From Labrys okinawensis (GTDB taxonomy: Bacteria > Pseudomonadota > Alphaproteobacteria > Rhizobiales > Labraceae), in NCBI RefSeq assembly GCF_002982075.1, contig NZ_PUEJ01000012.1:1-64000 (forward strand): a stretch of DNA of 64,000 nucleotides, written 5' to 3'. Each line of letters starts with the position of its first letter. The stretch's first letter is position 1. The notes below the pieces were generated by a model. That model did not search any database. It had not been told where the DNA came from and saw only the letters and a program-made list of their open reading frames with translations. Of the stretch, positions 1 to 7,703 are shown one piece after another. The translations under genes and the position numbers were made by a program.

Positions 1-632
1 GAAACTCTCGCCGTTGGTCGGGCCATCCAGGACCCAGGGTGCTTCCACCCGATCATGGCGCAGAGCGGCAATGAAGGTCTGGGTCTTCCAATGGCCATGG
101 GGAACGACGGCCTCGAGCCGCTCGCCGCATTTGCTCCAGCCGCGGAGCGGGGCCATGTTGGTCTTGGTCCAAGTTTCGTCGATGAACACAAGCCGCTCGG
201 GGGTGATCAGGGGACGGTATTTGATCCATTGCTGCCGGCGCCGGGCGACGTCGGGCCGGCTGCGCTCGCTGGCGACCAGCGTCCTTTTTTAAAACTCAGC
301 TTCTGCTCGTGCAGGAAATTCCACACACTGTGATGGTCGACCTTGAGCCCGCGCTCGGCCAATTCCTTGATCAACTTGGCGATCGTGAAGGCACTTCCGT
401 CTCGGCAGCGCCCAACCAGCCAGTCATGATGCTCACCGCTGATCGCGCGCGGCTTATGGCCCCCCATCTTCCCCGGCGCCACACTGCCGTTTGCCTTGTC
501 CCGCTGCAGCCAAAGCACCGCCGTCGAAACCGCTATGCCAAAACGCAGCGCCGCCTGGTTGCGCGAAAACCCTTCTTCCTTGACCGCTCGAACAACCCGC
601 TCACGAAGGTCCATCGAATAAGGAACTGCCAT
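1..632 (-). CDS. IS630-family transposase, frameshifted and partial
   Basis: Catalyses cut-and-paste transposition of the element. The first reading frame (start ATG at 632) encodes a helix-turn-helix region of the IS630/Tc1 type (residues about 1-110, with SRNQAALRFG and a PRAIS segment). At an A6 run (285-290) it runs out of frame and would end at 207. Moving to the -1 frame at that run continues into a clear DDE-type catalytic region: FIDETW carries the first Asp, followed by APLRGWSKCGERL and LDGPTNGESF at the window edge. The join keeps both halves of the family intact, so this looks like the ordinary programmed-frameshift layout of many IS630 elements rather than decay. The C-terminal Asp and Glu of the triad lie outside the window. 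Confidence 0.85.
283..294 (-). promoter_or_regulatory. Putative -1 programmed frameshift site of the IS630 transposase
   Basis: On the minus strand the sequence reads TTTTAAAAAAGG. Frame 0 reads AAA AAA GGA and leads to a stop after about 25 codons. Slipping back one base gives AAA AAA AGG and enters the frame that encodes the DDE domain. The A6G heptamer is a classical slippery sequence for ribosomal or transcriptional slippage. I saw no obvious downstream pseudoknot by eye. Confidence 0.65.
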
Positions 633-725
633 TCGCTGCGGCCTCCTCCGCCGCAGCTATCTTGAATCACTTCTCAATCGATTTGGGAATCCAACGATTC
701 AACCAAAAATCACCCTGCTCTAGCG

Positions 726-896
726 ATGAAGTACGATACGCCCTCGAAGGATTGGAAATATCTTGGGACGTTCCTGCGATTGCAGCGAAAGTTGCAGTTT
801 TCACCCGCTGGCGAAGCCGATGAGTGCATGGATATTCTGATGGATGAGCCGCCGCCAAGAAATGGCAGGGAGGGTATCTATCGCGAGAGCTGCTGA
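726..896 (+). other. Short open frame next to the IS end (possible gene remnant)
   Basis: A 56-codon frame begins with ATG just beyond the IS630 end and stops at 896. It has no visible ribosome binding site and no recognisable domain. A second overlapping frame is also open through its first 100 bases, so coding cannot be argued from openness alone. It could be the tail of a gene interrupted by the insertion sequence, or non-coding spacer. The remainder of 633-944 holds only the IS end and the hairpin at 919-936. Confidence 0.2.
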
Positions 897-918
897 GCAG
901 GCGTGGCCTCTCGCAAGA

Positions 919-936
919 GCCGGTCTGAAGACCGGC
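919..936. terminator. Hairpin downstream of the small exported-protein gene
   Basis: Perfect 8-bp stem GCCGGTCT/AGACCGGC with a 2-nt spacer, 8 nt beyond the stop codon of the minus-strand gene ending at 945. There is no clear U tract on that strand, so termination is plausible but not certain. Confidence 0.35.
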
Positions 937-944
937 CCACCACG

Positions 945-1241
945 TTAGCGCCGCCTCTGCGAATACGGAATTTGCCTGAGATTGCAGATCTGCGTGCGCG
1001 TGCGGATCACACGGCCCTGATAGCGCGAGCCGGGCCGATACCAGCGGCAGCCATACCATGGCGGGCGCCGTGTCGTCGTCTCGATATGCACGGATCCGTA
1101 GTGGCGGTTGGAGAAATCATGGCCGCCGATATAAACGTTCTTGCCGAAGCGGACCTCGGCAAGAGTAGACCCGCCGGCGCTGAGGAGCGCCAGCAGGATG
1201 GCGAGGGCGACGGGTCTGAAAAGGCCCGTCACGCGGCTCAC
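945..1241 (-). CDS. Small exported protein coupled to gabT
   Basis: A 98-aa protein of unknown function. The N-terminus (residues 1-28) is a signal peptide: basic start with GLFRP, a hydrophobic run VALAILLALLSAGG, then an STLA cleavage site. The mature part is about 70 residues, rich in Arg and Tyr (YGCRWYRPGSRYQGRV) with two Cys at about 65 and 86 that could form a disulfide. I chose the GTG start because it overlaps the gabT stop as GTGA (1238-1241), the usual mark of translational coupling, and because the next upstream frame belongs to gabT antisense reading. It is therefore the distal gene of a gabT operon. No family was recognised. Confidence 0.65.
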   Translation of the reverse strand: MSRVTGLFRPVALAILLALLSAGGSTLAEVRFGKNVYIGGHDFSNRHYGSVHIETTTRRPPWYGCRWYRPGSRYQGRVIRTRTQICNLRQIPYSQRRR

Positions 1242-2557
1242 TTGCTGCCGAGCAGAGCGGCTTCGAGGATGTCGAGGCCTTCCTTGAGCACCTTGGGCTG
1301 GATGGTGAGCGGAGCGAGCAGGCGCACCGTCTCGCCATAGACGCCGCAGGTGAGAATCATCAGGCCACGCTCGAGGCACTCGGCCGCCAGGGCCTTGGCC
1401 GCCGCCGGATCGGGCTCGTTGCCGCCATGGCTGGTGACCAGCTCGAAAGCCGTCATCCCGCCGAGGCCGCGGATATCGCCGATGGGGCGCCCCGTCTTCT
1501 TGCGCTTGATGGCCTTGAGGCGCTTGAGGATGGTTTCGCCCTGCTTCATCGACTTGTCCAGCAGGTCCTCGGCCTCGAAGGCCTCGAACACGCCGAGCGC
1601 GGCGGCGCAGGCCACGGGGTTGCCGGCATAGGTGCCGCCGAGGCCGCCGGGCTCCGGTGCATCCATGATATCGGCCTTGCCGACGATGCCGGCGAGCGGG
1701 AAGCCGCCGGCCAGGCTCTTGGCAGTGGTGATCAAATCGGGCTCGACGCCGGAATGCTCCATGGCGAACCACTTGCCGGTCCGGCCGAAGCCGGTCTGGA
1801 TCTCGTCGGCGATCAGGAGGATGCCATGCTCGTCGCACAGCGCGCGCAGGCGCTTGAGGAATTCCGGCGAGGCGATGTAGAAGCCGCCTTCACCCTGCAC
1901 CGGCTCGATCACGATGGCGGCGACGTTCTTGGGGTCGACATCCGTCTTGAACAGCCACTTCAGCGATTCGAAGGTGTCGTCGACCGAAATGCCCTTGTGC
2001 TCGATCGGATAGGGCACGCGCCAGACGCCGCCCGGGAAGGGGCCGAACTTGGTCTTGTAGGGCACGACCTTGCCGGTCATTGCCATGGCCAGGAGGGTGC
2101 GGCCATGGAAGGCGCCGTTGAACACCACGACGTCGGAACGGCCGGTATGGGCTCTTGCGATCTTGATGGCGTTCTCGACGGCCTCGGCGCCGGTGGTGAC
2201 CAGCATCACCTTCTTGGGGCCGGAGATCGGCGCGATCTCGATGAGCTTCTCGGCCACCTGCACGGCCGGCTCATAGGGCGTGACCATCAGGCAGGTATGG
2301 GTATAGCGATCGAGCTGCTCCTGCACCCGCTTCATCACGGTGGGATGGCGGTGGCCGGTGTTGAGCACGGCGATGCCGCCGCCGAAATCGATGAAGCGAC
2401 GGCCTTCCACGTCCCAGATCTCGGAGTTCTTGGCCTTGGCGGCGAAGACCGGCTGGCCTGCGCTCATGCCGCGCGTGAAGACGCTGGCGCGCCTTTCCAG
2501 AAGGTCCTCCGTCTGGGTGCGGTTGGCGCCATGCGCCTTGGTGGCCGGTGCATTCAT
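1238..2557 (-). CDS. gabT: 4-aminobutyrate aminotransferase (class III PLP aminotransferase)
   Basis: A 439-aa fold-type I, class III aminotransferase, predicted to move the amino group of 4-aminobutyrate (or a related omega-amino acid) to 2-oxoglutarate, giving succinic semialdehyde and glutamate in the cytoplasm. Visible hallmarks are the phosphate-binding TTGAEAVENA (121-130), the FHGRT segment (150-154), the PLP-ring Asp in IADEIQTGFGR (D251) and the Schiff-base Lys in TTAKSLAGG (K280). Length is normal for GabT. The start at MNAPATK is preferred to a further upstream codon because the extra residues are unlike the family. It overlaps the next small gene by four bases. A LysR gene is divergent 350 bp away and may regulate it. 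Other omega-aminotransferases (5-aminovalerate, putrescine) are alternatives. Confidence 0.9.
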   Translation of the reverse strand: MNAPATKAHGANRTQTEDLLERRASVFTRGMSAGQPVFAAKAKNSEIWDVEGRRFIDFGGGIAVLNTGHRHPTVMKRVQEQLDRYTHTCLMVTPYEPAVQVAEKLIEIAPISGPKKVMLVTTGAEAVENAIKIARAHTGRSDVVVFNGAFHGRTLLAMAMTGKVVPYKTKFGPFPGGVWRVPYPIEHKGISVDDTFESLKWLFKTDVDPKNVAAIVIEPVQGEGGFYIASPEFLKRLRALCDEHGILLIADEIQTGFGRTGKWFAMEHSGVEPDLITTAKSLAGGFPLAGIVGKADIMDAPEPGGLGGTYAGNPVACAAALGVFEAFEAEDLLDKSMKQGETILKRLKAIKRKKTGRPIGDIRGLGGMTAFELVTSHGGNEPDPAAAKALAAECLERGLMILTCGVYGETVRLLAPLTIQPKVLKEGLDILEAALLGSK

Positions 2558-2904
2558 GGATCGAACTCCGATTGCTTGATCAATGCGCTGTGGGCGCATG
2601 CTATGGCGCTGTACGACAGCCTCGTCAATCTCGGTGCGGGACCATCGACGGGCTGTTTTCCGATCGGTTCGGAGCCATTCGTGACGACACTCTTGGATTG
2701 CGGCTGATCAGGCGCTTGGGGAGAATCCTGCCACGTCTTGCCGGCAGGCGGCAGGTGTTTTATGTCTGCCGCGGTGGTGCGGATTTGTAACCACTGAAGC
2801 CTTGAGGCACCAGTCCGCCGACGGATTGCGGCGGGCAGGGCCCCGACATCGTGTCGGGCCTGCGCCTGAGAATGCGGGCCTGGGAATTTGGGCATGGGAA
2901 GGAC
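2558..2904. promoter_or_regulatory. Divergent intergenic region between gabT and a LysR gene
   Basis: About 350 bases without a convincing gene. It must hold the promoters of gabT (leftwards) and of the LysR-type gene (rightwards). A hairpin GGCCCCGACA/TGTCGGGCC lies at 2839-2860 just before the regulator gene. No clear T-N11-A LysR box was identified by eye. Confidence 0.35.
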
Positions 2905-3894
2905 ATGGCGGTGGCGGGTCCAGGCAACAGTCCTTCGGACGATGGTGCATCCGGCAGCGAGGACATGGACGCCGCCGATGGCGCCGAACCGGCCTTGGGC
3001 GGCCGACTGCCGCCCTTGTCCATGCTCCGGGCCTTCGAGGCGGTCGGACGTTTTTCTTCCATGCGCAAGGCCGGCGAGGCGCTCGGCGTCAGCCACACCG
3101 TGGTGTCCCGGCATGTGCGCCACCTGGAAGCCTGGTTCGACCTCCATCTCGTCACCTCCGGAGCGCGCGGCGTCAGGCTGACCAAGGCCGGCGCCCGCCT
3201 CTTCGAAGTGACGACTGCGGCTTTCGGGCAGATTGCCGAAATCACCATGGAACTGCGGCCGGCCCAGCACCTGCGCGGCCAGTTGCGGCTATGGTGCGCG
3301 CCGGGCCTGGCGGCCCGCTGGCTCACGCCGCGGCTCGATGCCTTGCAGGCGGCTCTGCGGGACACGATCATCGTGGTGCGGGCGACGTCCGACCAGCCCG
3401 ATTTCGCGCGGCATGACGCGGACGCCGCCATCATCTTCGCCGAGAAAGCGCCGACGTCGCCCGTGATGGCGGCCCTGCTCCAGCGCGTGCGCATCTTTCC
3501 CGTCGCCAGCCCGGCCTGGCTGGCGACACAGGCGCCGATTGCCAGCCTTGCCGATCTCGCCGGCCAGAAACTCGTCCACGAAGACAATGCCAGCCAATGG
3601 CATCGCTTCTTCCGCCTCGCCGGCTATCGGGCCGCGACGCTGAAGGGACCGTGGCTGTGGTCGGCCTCGTCCACCCATGATGCGGCCCTGGCGGGCCAGG
3701 GCGTAGCGCTCTCGACCAGCCTGCAGGCCGACGCGGACATTGCGGCGGGGCGGCTGGTCGAGCTGCTCGACACCGATGTCTCGCTGGGCAGTTACTGGTT
3801 GATCGCCCCGGAGGCGCGCTGGCGCCATCGCACGATATCGACCCTGCTCAAATGGCTGCGCCAGGAGATCGGCGAGCGGCCATCCAGTGCTTGA
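2905..3894 (+). CDS. LysR-family transcriptional regulator (GcvA-like)
   Basis: A 329-aa DNA-binding regulator. The winged helix-turn-helix spans about residues 35-95: LPPLSMLRAFEAVGRF, then the recognition segment ALGVSHTVVSRHVRHLE, which fits the GcvA/AmpR-like subgroup. The rest (about 120-320) is the periplasmic-binding-protein-like effector domain. The start at 2905 (MAVAGPG) follows GGGAAGG, though only two bases away; ATG at 2872 and GTG at 2851 are also in frame, so the first 18 residues are uncertain. It is divergent from gabT, which suggests control of gabT and its small partner. The ligand is unknown. Confidence 0.8.
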   Translation: MAVAGPGNSPSDDGASGSEDMDAADGAEPALGGRLPPLSMLRAFEAVGRFSSMRKAGEALGVSHTVVSRHVRHLEAWFDLHLVTSGARGVRLTKAGARLFEVTTAAFGQIAEITMELRPAQHLRGQLRLWCAPGLAARWLTPRLDALQAALRDTIIVVRATSDQPDFARHDADAAIIFAEKAPTSPVMAALLQRVRIFPVASPAWLATQAPIASLADLAGQKLVHEDNASQWHRFFRLAGYRAATLKGPWLWSASSTHDAALAGQGVALSTSLQADADIAAGRLVELLDTDVSLGSYWLIAPEARWRHRTISTLLKWLRQEIGERPSSA

Positions 3895-4073
3895 GTTCGT
3901 TAACCAAAGGGCACTTCCGACGCCGCAAAGTGTTGCAAATCGGGCACGGCTGGCAAGATTCGGGTAACCATCCCGTTAAAAAGCCCTTCATATGGAGAAG
4001 TTTTGCAGGCTCGTTGCAATTCCGCCACAAAAATGATTACCGGTCGTTAACTTTCTCACGACACAACGAGCGC

Positions 4074-5165
4074 ATGAAGACACGAACCCTCACATCTGCC
4101 CTGCGTTTCCTCGCGATTGCGGCGGCAACCTCGGCTCTTGGCGGCTGCGCCCTCTTTTCGTCCTCGCGTGTGGCCAGCACCACGAATGAGCGTGAGTGTC
4201 TGGCGCGTGCCATGTATTTCGAATCCAACCGGTCCAGCGATGACGGCATGCTCGCCGTCGGCACGGTGGTGATGAACCGCGTCGAGTCCGGCAAATATCC
4301 GCGCTCGATCTGCGGCACGGTTGGCCAGCGCGTGCAGTTCGCTCCGGGCGTGCTGACGAAGAAGATGAACGATTCCGGCCGCGAACGTGCCTTCCGCATC
4401 GCCGATCTGGTGCTCAGCGGCAAGCGCTATCCCGGCATGTCGAAGAATGTGCATTTCTTCCACACGGCCGGCTACACCTATCCCTACAACAACATGCATT
4501 ACGTGGCCGTTGCCGGCGGCAACGCTTTCTACGAGAAGCGCCGGCGCGGTGGCGATGCGCCTTACGCTCCGCCGGTGATGGTGGCCCAGGCCGAGATGCC
4601 TCCGCTGCCGACGACGGTGGCCGCTGCCGAACCGATGCCCGCGCCGCAGCCGCGTAAATATTCGCGTCCCACGGCCAAATCCCTGCCGACTGCCGTTGCT
4701 TACCAGGATGCCGCCGGACCGCAGGCCGATCCCGTCATCGACATCCTGCCGCCGGCCCGTCCTCGCCTCGGCCCGGCCAAGCGCCATGCCGTGCCCGACG
4801 TGCAGGTCGCCCAGAATGATGTGGATGCGGGCATGACGCCGGAGGCGCTGCCTCCGATCCGCCCGCGCGGCTCCGTCGGCAAGGCGCATGTCGGCTCGGC
4901 CCAGACGGATGAAGCCCACATTGCCCTGCCGCCGGCCCGTGGCAATGGCCAGCCGCAGTTCAACTTCCAGCAGGGACCGTCCGGTGTCGAGGCATCGGCG
5001 CCTGCGGCCAAGCCGCGGCGGCCCATGGTGGCCCAGTCGCGCACCGTTCCCACGGTCCGTATCCAGCCCGAAGCCGTGCAGGCGGATATGGGCGGCATGC
5101 CCGAGCCGGCCCCCGCCCCCAAGGCCAAGCGGCGTTCGAGCCTGGAGCCCGAACCGCTGTACTGA
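4074..5165 (+). CDS. SleB-type cell wall hydrolase lipoprotein
   Basis: A 363-aa predicted lipoprotein with a peptidoglycan hydrolase domain of the SleB/hydrolase_2 type. Signal peptide residues 1-24 end in the lipobox LGGC (lipidated C25). The hydrolase domain covers about 38-155: ECLARAMYFESN with a candidate catalytic Glu (E50), AVGTVVMNRV, VQFAPG, and NNMHYVAVAGGNAFYEK. The remaining 200 residues are a low-complexity Pro/Ala-rich tail with repeated LPPARP-like motifs, probably a flexible wall-spanning linker. The start was placed at the Met before the signal peptide; the frame is open further upstream but reads through promoter DNA. It is followed by a good terminator. Substrate bond (lytic transglycosylase or amidase) is not decided by the sequence. 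Confidence 0.8.
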   Translation: MKTRTLTSALRFLAIAAATSALGGCALFSSSRVASTTNERECLARAMYFESNRSSDDGMLAVGTVVMNRVESGKYPRSICGTVGQRVQFAPGVLTKKMNDSGRERAFRIADLVLSGKRYPGMSKNVHFFHTAGYTYPYNNMHYVAVAGGNAFYEKRRRGGDAPYAPPVMVAQAEMPPLPTTVAAAEPMPAPQPRKYSRPTAKSLPTAVAYQDAAGPQADPVIDILPPARPRLGPAKRHAVPDVQVAQNDVDAGMTPEALPPIRPRGSVGKAHVGSAQTDEAHIALPPARGNGQPQFNFQQGPSGVEASAPAAKPRRPMVAQSRTVPTVRIQPEAVQADMGGMPEPAPAPKAKRRSSLEPEPLY

Positions 5166-5214
5166 GCGGCTCCCATCAAGGATAACGCCCTTCCGGATCC
5201 GGGAGGGATCTCGA

Positions 5215-5250
5215 AGGGCGGATGAGGGGGTCTCTCCGCCCTTTTTCTTT
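5215..5250 (+). terminator. Rho-independent terminator after the SleB-type gene
   Basis: Stem AGGGCGGA (5215-5222) pairs with TCCGCCCT (5235-5242) and is followed by TTTTTCTTT, 50 bp beyond the stop codon. It has the layout of an intrinsic terminator. Confidence 0.75.
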
Positions 5251-5275
5251 GGGATGAGGGAGGCGGGTCCCGATA

Positions 5276-6091
5276 TCAGGCGATGGTGGCGTAGCCCTGT
5301 TCCCGCGCCTCGCGGTCCCAGGCCAGCGTCCTGTCGAAATCGGCCTCCTCCACCGATGCGAAGCCGGTGAGCCGCAAGGCCTGCCCGAGAGGCGGGAACC
5401 AGGATTGGTGATGGGCGGCAGCAAAGGCGGCCTTGAGCCGCACGATCGTCTCCGCCGGCAGGCCGGGCGCCGCCACGAAGGAGGGGATCGGCGCCAGGCC
5501 GGTCGAGCCGATCACGCGGATGCCCTCGGTCAGGTCCGGGCGATAGGCGCGGATGAGCTCGTGCCAATAGCCGTCGAGCGGCCCGACATCGATCTCGCCG
5601 GCCAGCACCTTGTCGAGAATCCCCCGTGCGGTGACGAGATTGCCGACGACCTCGCGGTAGAGCGCCGGACGGTCGGGTGAGCGATGGGGCAGCAAATGAT
5701 GGCGCAGCGCATTGAAACCGGAGTGGGAGTGCTCGACGGTCCAGCCGATGCGGTGCCCGAACGTATCCTCGAGGCGCCGGAAGGGGCTGTCCGCTTTCAC
5801 GATCAGGTCGGAACGATAGAGCGGCTTGCCGCCGGCCCATGCGGCGGCCGGGATGGGCGCGGCGATCGGGATCACTTCCGAGAGCTGGAAGGCGATGGGA
5901 TAGCCGCACATGAAGACGCAGCCGAGATCGTCGCGCTCCCACAGCACTTCCAGGGGCTGCGGGGCAGGGTAGGGCTCATAGTCGAAGGCCACGCTGGCGC
6001 TCGCCATGACATGGCCGAGCAGGGCCTTCCAGTGCTCCTCGACCTCCGGCGTGACCGAATACATGCGGGCATTGGCAATGAAGCGGGTCAT
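5276..6091 (-). CDS. PhnD-like substrate-binding protein without a signal peptide
   Basis: A 271-aa protein resembling the phosphate/phosphonate ABC-transporter binding proteins (PhnD type II periplasmic-binding fold). Recognisable features are the YEPYPAPQPLEVLWERDDLG region, MCGYPIAFQ (32-68), the ligand-domain segment YRSDLIVKADSPF with LEDTFGHRIGWT, and HSGFNALRHHLLP. It starts MTRFIANARMYSVTPE, so it begins directly with the first beta strand and has no leader; an in-frame extension upstream also lacks one. It may act in the cytoplasm or have a misjudged start. No permease or ATPase gene is adjacent. Upstream by 150 bp on the same strand is a nitrile hydratase alpha gene, so the two may be co-transcribed. 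Ligand unknown. Confidence 0.7.
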   Translation of the reverse strand: MTRFIANARMYSVTPEVEEHWKALLGHVMASASVAFDYEPYPAPQPLEVLWERDDLGCVFMCGYPIAFQLSEVIPIAAPIPAAAWAGGKPLYRSDLIVKADSPFRRLEDTFGHRIGWTVEHSHSGFNALRHHLLPHRSPDRPALYREVVGNLVTARGILDKVLAGEIDVGPLDGYWHELIRAYRPDLTEGIRVIGSTGLAPIPSFVAAPGLPAETIVRLKAAFAAAHHQSWFPPLGQALRLTGFASVEEADFDRTLAWDREAREQGYATIA

Positions 6092-6127
6092 GGGTTTTAA
6101 GATCTTTCGAACGCAAATGAGACGGAA

Positions 6128-6222
6128 CTTGTCATCCCCGGCGAGGCCGCAGGCCGAGGGTATCGTCACAGGCTTCGCTCTCTCTCGCTATGCTTGCGGG
6201 TAGCTCGGCCGGGGATGACAAG
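6128..6222. repeat. Palindromic (REP-like) repeat
   Basis: Perfect 15-nt inverted arms CTTGTCATCCCCGGC (6128-6142) and GCCGGGGATGACAAG (6208-6222) around a 65-nt centre. It lies in the gap between the nitrile hydratase alpha gene and the PhnD-like gene, where it could form an RNA hairpin and uncouple their expression. The core resembles the palindrome at 12058-12156 and the one at 31405-31451. Confidence 0.7.
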
Positions 6223-6239
6223 GTGCTTGTTGACGTTAG

Positions 6240-6878
6240 TCACAGCCCGCCCGGCTGGATGGCAAGGCCGGTGCCGATCATGGAATCGCGGGTGACGAGC
6301 TGCGCCAGCGCCATTTCGCTCCAACCCTTGGTGCCGTCGGGCCTCTGGGGCAGCACGAGGTAGCGCAACTCCGCCGTCGAGTCCCAGACCCGGATCTCGG
6401 TGTCATCGGGCAGGGTGAGGCCGAACTCGGCCAGCACTCCGCGCGGATCGATCACCGCGCGCGAGCGATAGGGGGCGGATTTGTACCAGACCGGCGGCAG
6501 GCCGAGCACCGACCAGGGATAGCAGGAGCACAGGGTGCAAACGATGAGATTATGGAGCCCCGGCTTGTTCTCGACCACCTTCATATGTTCGCCCTGGCGG
6601 CCCGAATAGCCGAGCGAGGCGATGGCCGCGGTGGCGTCTTCCAGCAGCCAGGCCTTGAATTCCTCGTCCCGCCAGGCATGGGCGACGACATGGGCGCCGT
6701 TGCGCGGGCCGACCTTGTTCTCATAGGTATCGATGAAGACGTCGAGGGCTGCCGGGTCGACATAGCCCTTCTCGACCAGGAGGGTTTCGAGCTTCTTCAC
6801 CCGCTCGGCCATCGGGGAGGGCGGCGCGCCATGATGATGGTCGTCGTCATGGTCGTGATCGTGATCATGCGTGCTCAT
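6240..6878 (-). CDS. nthA: Nitrile hydratase alpha subunit (cobalt type), orphan
   Basis: A 212-aa alpha subunit of the nitrile hydratase/thiocyanate hydrolase family, which hydrates nitriles to amides with a low-spin metal centre. The metal claw VCTLCSCYPW is at residues 113-122; the Thr and Tyr in this motif fit cobalt rather than iron enzymes. Further family segments are VVAHAWRDEEFK, LGLPPVWYKSAPYRSRAV and ELRYLVLPQRPDGTKGWSE ending in VTRDSMIG. The N-terminus is exceptionally His/Asp-rich (residues 4-16), perhaps a metal-gathering tail. The start at MSTHDH follows the family. A beta subunit and an activator are usually adjacent, but neither is seen here: upstream is divergent yggT, downstream a PhnD-like gene. 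Confidence 0.85.
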   Translation of the reverse strand: MSTHDHDHDHDDDHHHGAPPSPMAERVKKLETLLVEKGYVDPAALDVFIDTYENKVGPRNGAHVVAHAWRDEEFKAWLLEDATAAIASLGYSGRQGEHMKVVENKPGLHNLIVCTLCSCYPWSVLGLPPVWYKSAPYRSRAVIDPRGVLAEFGLTLPDDTEIRVWDSTAELRYLVLPQRPDGTKGWSEMALAQLVTRDSMIGTGLAIQPGGL

Positions 6879-7015
6879 GATAAATGTGTCGCAGAGATCG
6901 CGGTGAGAGGCAATGGCGCGGCGTCCGCCTCTTCTCATCCGCCGCACTTGCGGTGCAACCTCCCGGTCGCTAGATCAGGAACAGGTGTGAATGGCCCGGA
7001 AGGCTTGGAGACCCG

Positions 7016-7306
7016 ATGCGCGCAATCCTCGACATCATCCTCATCCTGCTGCAGCTCTATATCTATATCGTGCTGGCTTCCGTGGTGTTTTCATACCTGG
7101 TGGCGTTCAACGTGGTGAGCCGCCGCAACCCGACCGTGGCGGCGATCGGCGACGCCCTCTATCGCCTGACCGAACCGGTGTTCGCGCCGATCCGGCGGCG
7201 CCTGCCCGATTTCGGGAGCATCGATTTCTCGCCCTTCGTGGCGATCCTGATCGCGATCTTCATCGAGCGGATCATCGCCTATTACATCTATCCCTACGTG
7301 CCTTGA
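7016..7306 (+). CDS. YggT-family integral membrane protein
   Basis: A 96-aa membrane protein with two hydrophobic segments (about residues 3-30, ILDIILILLQLYIYIVLASV, and 70-90, FVAILIAIFIERIIAYY) flanking a short polar loop with LTEPVFAPIRRRLPDFGSIDFSP, the hallmark of YggT proteins. GGAG lies six bases before the ATG. The stop overlaps the start of the following DUF167 gene. The yggT-yggU pairing is widespread in proteobacteria. The precise function is unknown, with links to osmotic stress and division. Confidence 0.9.
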   Translation: MRAILDIILILLQLYIYIVLASVVFSYLVAFNVVSRRNPTVAAIGDALYRLTEPVFAPIRRRLPDFGSIDFSPFVAILIAIFIERIIAYYIYPYVP

Positions 7307-7632
7307 GCGCTCGTGACCCTGCCATCCCCTGGCGAGTCACGCCGGACGGCCTGCTCGTTGCCATGCGCCTGACCCCGCGCGGCGGCAAGGACGTGCTCGG
7401 CAGCGTGGAAACCCTGTCGGACGGCCGGGCCGTGCTGACGGTGAAGGTGCGTGCCGTGCCTGCCGACGGAGAGGCCAACCAGGCCTTGGTCAAGCTGGTC
7501 GCCAAGGCGCTGGGCGTGGCCGCCAGCCGCGTGTCGATCACGCAAGGGGCGACGAGCCGGACCAAGATGGTGCAGGTGGAAGGCGACGGCGCCGTGCTGG
7601 AAAGATCCATTCTCGCCGCGATCGGCAGGTAG
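7303..7632 (+). CDS. DUF167 (YggU) family protein
   Basis: A 109-aa small alpha/beta protein of the DUF167/YggU family. Diagnostic features are MRLTPRGGKD (about 22-31), the strand VKVRAVPADGEANQALVKLVAKALG (47-71) and VSITQGATSRTKMVQVEG. I used the TTG at 7303, which overlaps the yggT stop (TTGA) and gives normal family length; an internal ATG at 7363 would cut off the first strand. Translationally coupled to yggT. No enzymatic role is established for the family. Confidence 0.85.
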   Translation: MSARDPAIPWRVTPDGLLVAMRLTPRGGKDVLGSVETLSDGRAVLTVKVRAVPADGEANQALVKLVAKALGVAASRVSITQGATSRTKMVQVEGDGAVLERSILAAIGR

Positions 7633-7703
7633 CCGCGGAACAAATGACCTCACCTTGCGTTAACCAGGGCAATTTTGCTGGAGCAAGGTGGGGAACTGAC
7701 CAT

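Larger units (their letters stand above)
1..712 (-). mobile_element. IS630-family insertion sequence, 5' end portion
   Basis: The transposase-coding end of an IS630-type element runs off the left edge of the window. The outer boundary lies upstream of the transposase start, within an A/T-richer stretch at about 660-712 that contains the inverted heptamers TTGAATC (662-668) and GATTCAA near 695-701. IS630 elements target TA dinucleotides. The exact terminal inverted repeat cannot be fixed because the other end is outside the window. The right limit is therefore an estimate. Confidence 0.7.

Noticed and set aside
667..1059. 130-codon minus-strand frame beside the IS end.
   Set aside because: It overlaps the better-supported small exported protein gene and the IS boundary and shows no domain or signal.
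6091..7016. A nitrile hydratase beta subunit or activator near nthA.
   Set aside because: All frames near nthA were read; none shows beta-subunit motifs. The neighbours are PhnD-like and YggT.
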